Of a stretch of DNA of 64,000 nucleotides, positions 13,291 to 24,904 are shown piece after piece. Made by a program: the position numbers and the translations under genes. The number at the start of each line of letters is the position of its first letter. The stretch's first letter is position 1. Source of the DNA: Stercorarius parasiticus (taxonomy: Eukaryota > Chordata > Aves > Charadriiformes > Stercorariidae). The DNA lies in the NCBI GenBank assembly GCA_013396915.1, contig VWZL01002223.1, positions 1-64,000 on the forward strand. The letters run 5' to 3'. The notes below the pieces were generated by a model. It was not told the DNA's origin. It saw nothing but the letters and a program-made list of their open reading frames with translations, and ran no database searches.

Positions 13291-14387
13291 GAAGCAATTT
13301 ATAAACCATATCCATATGAGTAGTAAATAAATATCCTCTTTAATCAACACGAATTTTGTACCTTCCACCCACAAGTCAGCTGTAAAATTTTTGCTGACAA
13401 AACTAATGAAAATTATACATCCACTAGCAGGGAGCTGAAAATTTGCAGTGTCTTATTAGTACAATGTCTTACTTGCTGCATTGTCCTATATTGCAAAAGT
13501 GTTGATAATAAAGCTGTTATATTTTCTATTTCAGACTAAGAAGCAAAGTGAAAAAAAAAAGAACTAAAAGAACAGGATTATATTTTTTTCCCCCCAAATG
13601 GCAGGGTTAGGAGGGAGCAATATACATACATATGTACACACACAGACAGGTTTCCTATCCTTGATTCAGTGGATCTTTCACTGTAGAAAACTAGCTTATT
13701 TTCTGAAACTACTTTCAGGAAGGAAGGAATTGATTCACTTCACAGAGGGATTTAAAAACGTAGGTGAAGACCAACAGTCCTTGTGCTGTTGAAATATTTT
13801 ATTAGGTTTATACATGCACCTTTAAGTGCTTGTATTTTTTTTTTAAAGGAAACCTGCTCATCCTGGCCCAGCATGAACTACACAGACCACAAGTTAAACA
13901 CCTTCACATTGTTCCTAGCCTTCCTTTGGCAATAAAGTCTCAGCCCTTTCTAAGACCTCTACTTAGGTCTACAGGTCTCTGCCAATGCATTCACGCCTTC
14001 CTGCAAAAGATATTAAAGAACCAGAACCACACATTTAAAAAAAAAAAAAGCGCAAACAAATAATGACTATATGTAATTTCCTGTAGTCACACTTACCCAT
14101 TTTTCCCCCATGAACCCCGTTTTCAGGACAGTTCCACAAAGAGCTGGGGAGGGAGTCAGGCTTTAGACCCAGAACTTGTCAGCTTCCTCCACTGTGAGAT
14201 GAATGCACTGAGACTCTTTCACCCAAAAAGCAGAGAACGCTTTGCAACAATGCAGACAATTTACTTCCTATAAATTCTGATTTATGCTGGAAGGCAAGGA
14301 AAGCTTGGTAGGAACACTTAAACAGTGTTTACAATATTGCAATTGTAGTAAGGGAAAAAACACAGAACAAAAATCTCTAAGCAATCA
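13291..14387. other. Non-coding unique sequence, nothing seen
   Basis: AT-rich sequence with an A-tract near 13551-13560, a short alternating purine-pyrimidine patch near 13621-13645 and an A-tract near 14037-14050. No exon or transposon recognised. Confidence 0.5.
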
Positions 14388-14480
14388 AATAGGAACTGTT
14401 GAGCTGGATCAGGCCATCAGTCTATCTAGTTTGGTAACCCACCTTTCCCAGGCGACATTAGTCAAGAAAGGCATTCTGTC
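14388..14480 (+). repeat. Remnant of an old amniote interspersed repeat
   Basis: The segment containing GAGCTGGATCAGGCCATCAG and TCTATCTAGTTTGGTAACCC resembles, with many changes, a repeat common in turtles, crocodilians and birds whose consensus reads roughly 'CTGGGTCAGACCAATGGTCCATCTAGTCCAGTA'. I recognise this from memory of the motif, not from a search, and I am unsure of its class. The heavy divergence indicates great age. Confidence 0.45.
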
Positions 14481-17400
14481 AAAGAGAAAATAATAGATGC
14501 TTATAGAGCGAAAGGGATGTTACAAACACAAGTCAAATACAAAATAATTACTTTTGGACCAGAGCTACATGGTCATATAAAATTAAAAGGGTCAGACTAG
14601 AAGAGATGTATTAGAGGGGGAAAATCCACTATATTCCAAAATCAAACAGACTGGAAGTCACAAAAGCACTCCTTTTTCCTGAAATAGCTGTCTTTGTATA
14701 TTATAAGCAGCTAAATGAAACTATCCCATGAAGTAAATATCTTCCTTATGTGTGCATCTGTTGGCGATTTGTCCTATGCCCAGTTCAGATCAGGGATAAG
14801 AATTAAAGTTAAACCATCTCTTAGGAAAGTAGCAGTCTATAACATTGCTTTTGGCCTCCTTTAGGAGAAGCAAATGGAGAGAGGGGAAGAGAGTATGATA
14901 TGGGTTTACTTTATATAAAATATAAAACATAGCTAATGGGACACACAGAATGGCACCCCAGTCTGGAGACCTTACTCCATGATATATCATTACCAATACA
15001 AAATGGGGCAGAGATAACAGTTAGGAGTGTCATCCCAACACCAGAAACCCCTCATGGATAAGGAATTCCTGAAAAAGAGATACAGGTTGCAAAGATGACA
15101 AACCAAAACTGGGTTTCACACATTGTCACCAAGGGTCCCGAGCCATGGCATAGCAAGGGGAAGACAGGAGAGCACTTCTCATCTAGTAGCCACCTTCCAA
15201 AAAAACAAGAGGATCCACACCAGATTGATTCCTAGGCCATCTTGAAACAAGCATCAAGATTTGTTTGCAAATTATATGTTCTCCATAACACATTAATAAG
15301 TACTAACTACCTAATTGCTGCCATGATGCTTTCAACACGTGGACTTTTTTCTACCACCTGAGCCAGCCCTTTCTATTGCATCATTACCCTATTAACCATT
15401 CAAGGAACATTGCACATTGGGTAGTAGTGCCTAGAGCAGAAATACGGACAGAGAATTTGACATGGAGTAATGGATTCTACTGCATAAGTAGATGTCTTGG
15501 TCACAGCAAAAGTCAAATTAGGGACCTTGGGACCAATCCTCCATTGCCCTTCACCAACCTAGACAGAGACAGCTATGAGGACTGCGTAGGCTATGCTATT
15601 ACAGTCCCTGGCGTAAGTATAGGGGAGAGAGAGTCTCGTGTGGAAAGTTGGCAGGTTGGGTTTTTTCCCCCCACAGGGATGGTGCATTTGCAATTGTTTT
15701 GTTTTTTTTCTAAGCTGTTCTGTGCTCAAAACTTTCCTTTAATTTTTAGTTACCCTGCCATCCTGTTCGCCAGCAATGCGCACGTAATTGCCAGTAACTG
15801 AATCACCATCATGCTGTAACATGGACACTCAATAAGAGATGTATGCAATGCTAACAGTTCTGAAACAAAATTGAGGCAGAAATTCAGGCTAAATGGTGTG
15901 TGGTGGGAGACAGCAACACTGAGGTAAGAAATCAACTTAATCATGTAAAACCCATATTAATTTATTAAGCTTTTCATTTGAGTCCTGTGGCAAAAGCATA
16001 GAGCCAACCTCACTCAAACTAAAATGTATAAATTATACAGCTCTGAAATAAAAAATAATAAAGGAAGAGGCATGAAATGCCATAACAAGAGGCTTTGGAT
16101 TACACTTTATTGTAATTGTTACCAAGCACAACCTCTTTGCAAAATGATTGTACAGTTCTCATACCCAAAACATTAGTAAGCACATAGACCATAAGAGAAC
16201 AGAGCAGCTTTTAAAAATCCTGTCCTATAGTTTCAGCCAGAAAATTGTCAAATAAAACTTCAAATACTTTGCATGGTCCTTGCAACACAGCTACCCAGGT
16301 TGAGAGGCAGATGTGCTGGAGAGGACAGGAGACCATTCATCCAGCCTCGCCATCCTGAAACTTTCCCACCACCTTGACCCCTACAGAAGTAAAACAAGGG
16401 CCCAAAAGCTGCACTGCTACCTACTTGAAAGCAAGTGGTGGCCCCAAGGAAAATCCCAAGCAGCTCACTCCTGTCGCTGCATGTTGGGCAATCTCAGTGA
16501 ACACCTACTTGACTGACACACACACATCCAAAAAGACATGGTCACAGAAATCGCTTCATCTTCACACCCTTAATGGGTCTCAGCACAAGGATGGTTTAGT
16601 CCTGGTCTGGACTGAGATAAGGCATTGTATTCAGAGAGGCACAACTCCATGATTCAGGCATGCCTCTGTAAACCAAAGTGAAACAAGACAAAAGCACCTA
16701 CAGAACTGAGCTGAGTAGGGGCTGTCAGAAACAGTGTTTCTAGATTCAGATACCTCACTTATACCTAGCAATGTTTTTCCAGAGACCAGCATCACCTAGG
16801 AAAGTGCATGTAGCTTAGCATCAAACTACTAAAAAATCCTCTACTTCTGCACTTGGTCAGGGCAACAGTAAGTTTCCCTGCACCAGGCCAGGCAGACCCA
16901 TTATGGCCAGGGGATGGAAAGCCAGCCTGACCCCAGCTCTGCCAATTAATGAATTACTACCTCTTTGCCCACCTCTTTTGTTGGCTGTTGGAAGCTGGTA
17001 CAAGTCTCCTAACTCCAGTCATGTGCTGTGGAGCCATGTAAAATCGTGGCAAAATCTGATCCTCAAATAAAAGTGGGCAATGCTGATTGAATCAAAAGAA
17101 ACATAGCTACTGAGGAAAACAAAGTCCTGTGTGATAAACACTGGCCCTTTAATCCTCTGGTTTCTGTAATGGTTGGAAATTAGGGTGGGCTGTCTGGATT
17201 TGAGCTAAACATATTAAAGGATCTGTTAAATCTTTCCGTTACTGCCTAAGAGTATCCTTACAAGCCTGCTGGGTCTATTAAGTATAAGTGGGAAAGATTG
17301 GCTGTACATGCATTTAATGCCTGTCTTGAGCTGCTGTGTGCTGGGGGTAACTGTGTGGGTAACCGCAGAAGAGAAAGCATGGAGACAGAGTAGAGATTAG

Positions 17401-19544
17401 ATATTTAGGACTATAGAGGGACATAGGGAGAGGATGAGCACAGGAGTCAGACAACAGGGATAGAAACAGAAAGCTCAGCAAAGGGAGCTTTCTAAGAGAC
17501 AAGATGACATCAAGCCTGACACTGACAGAGCAACCAAAAGCAGCAGTGATGCATTAGCAAGAGCCAGTGAAGAGGAACAGCTGTAAATGGGAATTATGAA
17601 GAGGAAAATTAGATACTCTTAAGAAGGAGAAACTACAGAAGAGAAATTGCATCCCATAGAAAGAAACTATTTTTTACATGTTGTATGTACATCTTTTCAT
17701 GTATTACAAAGCACATGAAATGTTATATATTCATACATTTCATAGCAGAAAAATCCAAACAAAACAAATACCATCAGGTTTGTGAAGGGAACTGAAAGGG
17801 AGGCAAATATCGCACTCCTTTGCCAAGCAGTTAGCAGGAAATGGAGTTAAAGCCAACACAGATACTGACTGGCCAAGGTGCTATGATTTTTGAAGTAGGA
17901 AGAAAGGAGTTTGGATCATTCATGTGTCTTTCTAAGTGGAAAAAGAGAGATGATGGGGAAAGGGCAGAACAATAGAGTAACAGCTATTTTATCCTCACTG
18001 TTCAGTTTTACTCTATTATAGTCAGACTGGGCAGATAAGGAGAGCCTGGAAACATCAGCAACACTTCTTGACACTAAGCCCAGTTAGAACTACGCCTCCC
18101 ATAGCCAAAGGAGGAAAACAACCTGTTTACACTTGAAGTTCTTGAATAGCCAAGCCCTCTACCGTACATGTAGCTCATCAACATCATGTCACCTTTCTAA
18201 TGTCTCTCACAAAAAAAGGGCACAAACCCATCCCTTACTCCAGCAGCTGCACGCCAAACCAGGGTCTGCAGAGCCCCCTCCCCTCCTCCTTCTCAGGCAG
18301 ATCCTGTGCAGTCATTCAATTCCAGCCTTATCTATTCCCAATTACACATGGATTAAACTCAATGTAGCAGTTTTATTACATGTGCAAATCCACTGATGTT
18401 TAATCTTGCCAGTGCTGTGTTTGGTTTTGATGTATTCTGACTGGCTTCCTCTCAGCAGCAGGCTGAAGAATATTAAACACTTCGATGCACAGTTACTCAC
18501 ACACACTTTCATGTGTTTTATTTATTTGCATTCTGTGGCTATTAAAAGCAGGCATTTCCAAATGACACAGTGCGGACAAAACAACAGCAAGAAGGTGTTG
18601 CAACGAAGGGGAGCTTGAAGTCCCCAGCTAAAATGATTTGGAAGTACGAGGTGGTTCAGGCTTGCAGTGTTGGGAGACAGCAGCCCAAGGAGGTGATATA
18701 TCAGTGGAAAGCAAACACACACACACCAACTCAGATTGTCTTCTTTGAAGCTGTTCGCTCAAATGCTATTGTACCGCTCAGCAACTCTACCCACTAACAC
18801 CCAAGCACTAATGCAGTATATGCAACAAAGCAGAGCAATGACAGAAGAAACACAGTTTCTCTGTGACACTGTTGTGCGAAGAGGGTTGAAATCCCACCAT
18901 AACAAGCCATCAAGTGAGCAACACCTTGCTAACCATCCTCTGACTGTGCATGAACAGCTGAGGAGCTGACTCTTCTTCATGCCTTACAATCACAAAGGGC
19001 CAAAGTCTGTGGTCATATGCTGGACAAGATCTATCTATCTACCTTCTAGTTCCTGAAGCTTTTGACAATCAATGTCAAATTCAACCTTAAATTCAACATG
19101 TACCTCATGATGCATGCAGTGTGCTGCTGGCAATAGTGAGTTTACCTACAGGTACCGGGCATGAACTAGGATAAGTACAAATAACAACAGACAACAGTGG
19201 GCAGAGGCAATTGGGAAAATACTAGCAAGATAAAGTGAATATGATTACTCTGAGGTTTCTTTTCCTTGAGGTAGGTAGAACATACTAGTACTAGTAGTTT
19301 GTTTCTATATACTAATTTCTTATAGTCCTTATGTTACAGCATTTAGTTTTTAGTTTTTTTAAAATGATGGTGGGCAACAATTGATCTTTATCTATTCAAG
19401 ACCAATATAGGTTCCTGCTTTGCAGTAAAACCTGCAAAAGACTTTTGGCAGCTTCCAACAACTGCGTATGGTGCTAAATGCTCTCATTTCTTCATATTTA
19501 ACAGACGAAGATGCAGAAATAAACACACGTATTATTGTCTATAA
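14481..19544. other. Non-coding unique sequence, no gene seen
   Basis: Five kilobases without a recognised repeat or exon. The largest frame is 141 codons at 15376-15801 on the plus strand, with no domain and no exon-like boundaries. Short CA runs lie near 16519-16527 and 18715-18728. Confidence 0.55.
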
Positions 19545-19675
19545 TTAGACTGTAACCCGTTTGGGGCAGGGACTCCAGTTTTGTTCTGCGTTTGTCCATA
19601 ACCAAAGAGAAGATGACTAAGGGGAACACAGCGAGTGCTTTTGGGGATTAGATCGGCATAAATAATGAGGTAAGC
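19545..19675 (+). repeat. L2/MIR-type 3' tail remnant
   Basis: The core TTAGACTGTAACCCGTTTGG, followed by GGGCAGGGACT and then TTTTGTTCTGCGTTTGT, matches the general pattern of the conserved 3' tail shared by L2-type LINEs and their SINE partners ('tagactgtaagctc..ggggcagggact..'). It is followed by AGCGAGTGCTTTTGGGGA, which fits the next part of that tail poorly but in the right order. Old L2/MIR-like fragments are known at low density in bird genomes. The assignment is from motif memory. Confidence 0.55.
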
Positions 19676-19979
19676 GAGAACAGAATAAATCTGGAAAATC
19701 TGCTGAAAGAATATACTTCATTGAACAATGAAAGCCACAGGAACAACTTTTACTATAAAATTGGCAAGTGTCCTGAAACTGCCCATTCTTAATTTGCTAA
19801 GGTTTCCCTTAAAGCTATTATGTATATCTTCCCTATAAACTGGCCAAGTATCCTTTTTAGATACACCTATCCTCTCCAAGGATTCCTATATCTATTAACG
19901 TCCTACTGGGAATTTTTTTCTTTCCTCAGTATCACGGGATATATACAGCATACATATACATAACACATGTATAACCCTT

Positions 19980-20050
19980 CAGAATCCCAACAGGGTGATA
20001 GGACTGGAAAGGACCACCCAGTCACAACATCCAGCTCTTTCCAACCACAT
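19980..20050 (-). mobile_element. Possible very old CR1 3' end
   Basis: CAGAATCCCAACAGGGTGAT followed by AGGACTGGAAAGGACCACC has the order of the avian CR1 3' terminus read on the minus strand (tail, GGTTGGAAGGGACC, then CATCCAG), but with many mismatches. It could be coincidence. Confidence 0.3.
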
Positions 20051-20127
20051 AATAAATATTTAGCTCAGGAAAGCCCACAAAGCATCCACTTCACACATGC
20101 CCTTACATAACACGAGTAACAAACAAG

Positions 20128-20157
20128 AAAAAAAAAAAAAAAAAACAAACAAAAAAT
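20128..20157. repeat. A-rich simple repeat
   Basis: A run of 18 A at 20128-20145 continues as ACAAACAAAAAA. It is a simple-sequence tract; no retrocopy is recognisable upstream. Confidence 0.9.
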
Positions 20158-20232
20158 CTAAGTACAACTCTGCCACCCAGGAGCTATCATTACCTTAAGA
20201 GCCTAAAGGCCACCACAGATGAAATACATATC

Positions 20233-21060
20233 ATGAACAAACCACTCTCCTGCAGTAGTAAGGAACATGCTGGGACCAGTTCAAGTACTCTGGCACCCTT
20301 CCAGTTCCAGGGCTTTTGCCTGGGGCACTGTAGCGCACACAGCCCATTAAGCAAGAGCACCAGGGCCCCTTCCACCAACTCCTTGTCTTTGCAGCGTAGT
20401 CCACCACCACCCCTAAACACCAGATGCCTGCATTTCCACTCATTCATTTGTTCACCAGATCTCATTTGGAGAGGAGAGGAGTTAAGACAGTCTTTTATCT
20501 ACTTGGCCTTCAGCTTTTTTTGCTTTGTCCAAGTTCCCATCCTTATTCAGAGAAGTCAGCTGGTGAGTCCCTCAGCTCCTCTCCCTCACCTCAGCCAGGA
20601 GGCAAAACACCTCTGCCCCTCCCTCAGCCCTTCCACTGGACCTCTCACCACCTTCTCCACCTTCCTGTTCCTCCACTGCTTCCATATGCAGCCCTACCCT
20701 CTTAATTTTGTTCTGCTGGGAAAAGTTGAACTTTCCTCACCTGGGACTCCAGGGGCCACATACATAATTCCACACACCAACACATTTTCTGCCAGGCTTG
20801 TGTGTTTACTGTTGCATAGTTTCATGGTCAGCATCAGTACAGCAAGTGAGGGCCTACATTCAGGTGCCTGCATACCCGATCAGACCATACCAATGCCACA
20901 AGCCTATATTGAAAAAACTCGTGAGGAAAAAAGGGCAATGGTGGAGACTCTCATTGTAACAGTACAAAATTACTTCTGTTTGCCAAATTCTTCCTGGTTG
21001 TTCTTTGTTTGTTTGTTTTGTTCTGTTTTGTTTTTTCTTAAATGTTTATTTATGCTATAA
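20233..21060 (+). other. Longest open frame in the window, probably non-coding
   Basis: 275 codons are open from ATG at 20233 to a stop ending at 21060. The translation is rich in Ser, Pro, Leu, Phe and His, with no recognisable domain, signal peptide or repeat. The plus strand here is rich in C and T (by eye), which depletes stop codons, and other frames are also partly open (93 codons at 20424-20705; 91 on the minus strand at 20190-20465). The end runs into a TTTG/TTTTG simple-sequence stretch at 21005-21040. No splice-site framing, promoter or similarity is evident. Most likely a composition effect; an exon of a lineage-specific transcript cannot be excluded. Confidence 0.4.
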
Positions 21061-23076
21061 TACTATTCTTTCATCTGTTGATTGCCTGGTTTTTCCATGT
21101 AAGAATCTCGAACCCTTTCTAAGCCAACAGTCCAAGTTCACAACTGGCATTACAGCTCCTCAGCTTTCTGGAACTGTAACAGTGTACATCAGCTGACTAA
21201 CTGGTTATTCATCTCCTGAGGCTGTTTTTAAAATAATATAAACAAGAATCCTCCCTGACCTGCTCAGAAACATCGTGCTTATTGTAGTAAGGCCTAAACT
21301 CTCTCTTCTTCTGAGATGTGAGTTTATTAATAATGGGGGGGAAGCAGAAAGACAATAAAGATCAGCTCAAATCTCTCCAGGTTTTACCACTTATAAAATT
21401 TCTTTCCTCAAGTTTACTTGATCCAAGCCCTTGTCCTGAGAGAGTTGCTCCTACCAGACTTATAATCATGTGGAATAATGAGTCCCTCATATTAGTGTAT
21501 CTGCAGAATATCCACAGTGCTTTCCCAGAATAACTGATATCTGCCAGCAGGATGGAAAAATCTGTTAATATCTTTAAAATAGAGAGTCTATTTTTGCCAG
21601 AAACATTTTATTATGAGTTGCTGAAGATAGCCTGTTTATCTGAGAACAATCTGCAGAAGTGACTGACTCTTTAATTGAGATGCTGGAAGGAGAAGGAAAT
21701 GCCTCTCTAATCCGTAGGGACCTTCTCTTTCTGAGGGAGGTGTGAATGAGATGAACCCAACACAACCGTGAGGACCAGGTAGCCCAGATGGGCTATTGCA
21801 ACCGCACTGGATTTTTTCAGTAAAATGTTTGCTTTGACATTACCTAATAATACTTCGCCAAAAGCTGCCACCTTCTGCACAGGAAAATCCCCATTCCAGT
21901 CATTGGGTACACTAATTGTTAACCTACAACAGGATTTTAGCCTGGGCTAAGATATTAATGATTTCCAGTTTTGCAGTATATTCACTAGGCCAATTTGCCC
22001 ATGTATGTATAATAATTATTTTTAAAGAAACCCACAGGATACAATTTTAGCTGCTGGAGAGAATTTGATAGGTTCAGTGGGTTTTTTCCTGAACTTTATT
22101 TTACTCATTCTTGCATTTATGATTAAATATATCAAAAGTTCCGGAGGATGTTTGAACAGGAAAAGAGCTTTGCAAACTGATCTTCATTTCAAAGTTGATC
22201 AGGCCAAGGACATGACCTGGCAAAAGTATGAAATCTTGGCCTTAGAGGAATTCAATGGGAGCTTTGAAGTGGATTTTCCTGTAGTATTTCATTTCACCTT
22301 GAATTCCCCTAATTCCCCTTTTGGAGTTTGCTACTGAAGAAACCATTACATTTCCTTACATTGTAGGTCTATGTTGAGAGGTCTTTGCATGATGTCCACA
22401 CAAACAACAAAAGAAGGAACCGTTACAGAAAAATGCAAAAAAAGATAGTTGTTTCACTCCTAAGAAGGGAGAAAAGCTGAAGGAAAGAGAAGACACCTAA
22501 ATCCACAGCTCACGAAAAGATGTCTAGAGGTTTTTATTACCTTTGTAAAGAACTGCCTTGAAAATAGGAAATATTGACTTAGCATGAACTAGTTTTAATT
22601 AAAAGGGGATAATTTTCCTTATTACAGTCCACTAATTTGAAATATTAAATATTACTAAAATATCCAAATAAACTAACTGAATTTTTTCTGTGATATGGAA
22701 GATCAGATAATACTGTATTGGTGTTTCAGTATGGTGGGGTGCTGAAATATTACTGTGGCCTTTCTCTCAGCATTATTTTATTTGGTTTTTTTTGAATTTG
22801 ATTTTGACTTGAAACAAGAACCTGAAGGTCTGATGTAACTTAAGCTGACCTTTATTCCATTACATGGTTTGTGTCACGCAGTTCTGAAACAATTTTTCCC
22901 TGCACTTTAATAATTCATTTGCATATATCTTCACTCCTCCATTGTACCCTTATTAAAGTATGTATTACAGGCTAACAGCAATAATAGCAGAAATTGCAAG
23001 GTGATGTCCCTAGAACTAGTTCGTTATAAAAGAAAACAAGGCATATGAACTTTTCCTTGTCTTTCCATTCAAAATT
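21061..23076. other. Non-coding unique sequence, nothing seen
   Basis: AT-rich DNA with no recognised exon or transposon. It leads into the left target-site copy of CR1 copy B. Confidence 0.5.
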
Positions 23077-23077
23077 C

Positions 23078-23413
23078 TAGTAATCATAGAATCATAGAAT
23101 GTCTTGGGTTGGAAGGGACCCTTAAAGGTCACCTAGTCCAACCCCCCTTCAGTCAGCAGGGACACCTTCAACTAGATCAGATTGCTCAGAGCCTCATCAA
23201 GCTGGGCCTTGAACGTCTCCAGGGATGGGGCCTCCACCACCTCTCTGGGCAACCTGTGCCAGTGTCTCACCACCCTCATTGTAAAGAACTTCATCCTAAT
23301 GTCTAATCTAAACCTACCCTGCTCTAGTTTAAACCCATTGCCCCTTGTCCTATCGCTACGTACCCTTGCAAACAGCCCCTCCCCGGCTTTCTTGTAGGCC
23401 CCCTAGTAGTAAT
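23078..23413 (-). mobile_element. CR1 LINE copy B with target-site duplication
   Basis: The minus-strand CR1 starts at its 3' end with two tail units (ATCATAGAATCATAGAATG, 23083 on) and is 5'-truncated at about 23406. The perfect 7-bp direct repeat TAGTAAT at 23078-23084 and 23407-23413 flanks it and is probably the target-site duplication; the first bases of the tail may overlap it. About 320 bp are retained. The body is nearly identical to copy A but ends at a different point and carries a small cluster of differences (CCCGGCTTTC against CCCATTCTTC). The two are therefore separate insertions of one young subfamily rather than a duplicated segment. The plus-strand frames inside are antisense to CR1. 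Confidence 0.95.
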
Positions 23414-24064
23414 ACTTGAGTAGTCATCATCTTCAGGCCATGGCTTTCATATTTATGAAGTTTTAGCTTAGTTCACGCTAAGTCTAGTACCCACTACTCT
23501 GTGATGGGCCCTGGCCTGTGCACTGTGATGGATTCTTATAGCTGTCACAGAGGGAGGACAGTATCTCCTAAATTCAAGAATCCACCTCCATGGCTCTGTT
23601 AGTTGGCTAGTCTCTATAGGCAACCACTGTAGAGAAATAGTCTCCTCTGAATGGTAATTCAGAGCAGAAGCTTAATTTGAGGGAGCAAAACTGACCTTTA
23701 AGGAGCCTTTCTCTCTCAGTATTGATTATACCTTGAGCACAGAGACAATTAACGTCCTAAGGCATATAGATTGGATGCCTGTACCTGGCGATTTGAATGT
23801 CATGTCCTCTCCACCTCCAACTGAAGTCACCTTACTCGCAAATATGCCAGGGATATAACTATACTGTAGGGCTTGCAACTCAAATTTGAGTTTATTTTAA
23901 ACTAGGTATTGTTGGATAAGCTGTATGAAAGCTGTATGATGCTTTAATGACAGCTTGGGTAGGTCAGCAGTCATGTTTACTGGAGTGAAAAATATATACT
24001 AAGTCAAAAGCATTTATAGCCATAAAAATTATCTTGTTAAAACAACACCTAAAACTTTAAGGGC
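23414..24064. other. Non-coding unique sequence, nothing seen
   Basis: No exon or repeat recognised between CR1 copy B and the T-tract at 24065. Confidence 0.5.
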
Positions 24065-24904
24065 TTTTTTTTTTTCAGCTACAGCCACAGCTGAGGAAAA
24101 GACATCTTGGCAAAAATCAGCCAGTTGCTGAATGCAGGAGACACCACACCTCCACAGCCTGAAGAGATCTTGTAGGCAATGGTTACCAATGAACCAGTAG
24201 GAAGGTAGGACCTCCGAACTGTCTTCAAGAGATGAAAGGCCTCGTTCAAATCCAGTACTTGGCTATGCAACATCTATAATTTCAGAATGTACTTTAGTGA
24301 CTTTCTTCATTCCACTTTGAAGGGTGAGATCAGAATCCACCACATAGAATATTATAAAATAGTTTCCCAGGCTCTTCAAATTCCCCTTTACTCTCTGTCC
24401 TTTTTCTTGTTCTTGTCCTAATGCCACTTCTGGTACATATGGTGAAAAATGACCCACCCCCCAAACAGACTTGAGTGACATAGCATTTGGACCACACATA
24501 CTTATGACACCAGTATAAAGCGAGAATCACATCACAGCCTCCTGCTTTAAGTCTAGTCTTTGCTTTCAAAACTGACTTGCTGTATCATTCTTAATCACCA
24601 CCATGATAAACTGTGTCTGGGATTTTGACGGCCCTCTGATTTATGGCCTAATTTTTCAGCTTCTGGCAGGACATAATGTCTTCCGTGTGTAAAACTCTCC
24701 TTCCACAATAAGCCACCAGTGACAATTTACTCGAGAAATCCTGACAGATGAGGCAAAATGCACTGCCTTCCTATGTGAAATTGCATATTGCTGAAATGCT
24801 CGGGGTGTCATAGCCACCTCATCCCTCAGGGCTGCAATATATTTCTGTGCACCCTTTGAACAATGGTCAGGGTAGGCCAAGTGGTCCTTCACCAAACTGT
24901 GCAA
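24065..24904 (-). other. Stack of minus-strand frames ending at an A-tract; possible decayed retrocopy
   Basis: Seen: on the minus strand four frames of 64-82 codons follow one another (24904-24656, 24569-24330, 24499-24263, 24273-24079), separated by stops or frame changes. Eleven A (plus-strand T at 24065-24075) come three bases after the last stop. Inference: this is the shape of a broken processed pseudogene. I do not recognise the protein in any frame, an A-tract so close to a stop leaves no 3' UTR, and processed pseudogenes are rare in birds because CR1 mobilises ordinary mRNAs poorly. Read on the plus strand, the T-tract plus CAG at 24076-24078 would instead look like a splice acceptor. 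Chance is a serious alternative. Confidence 0.2.
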
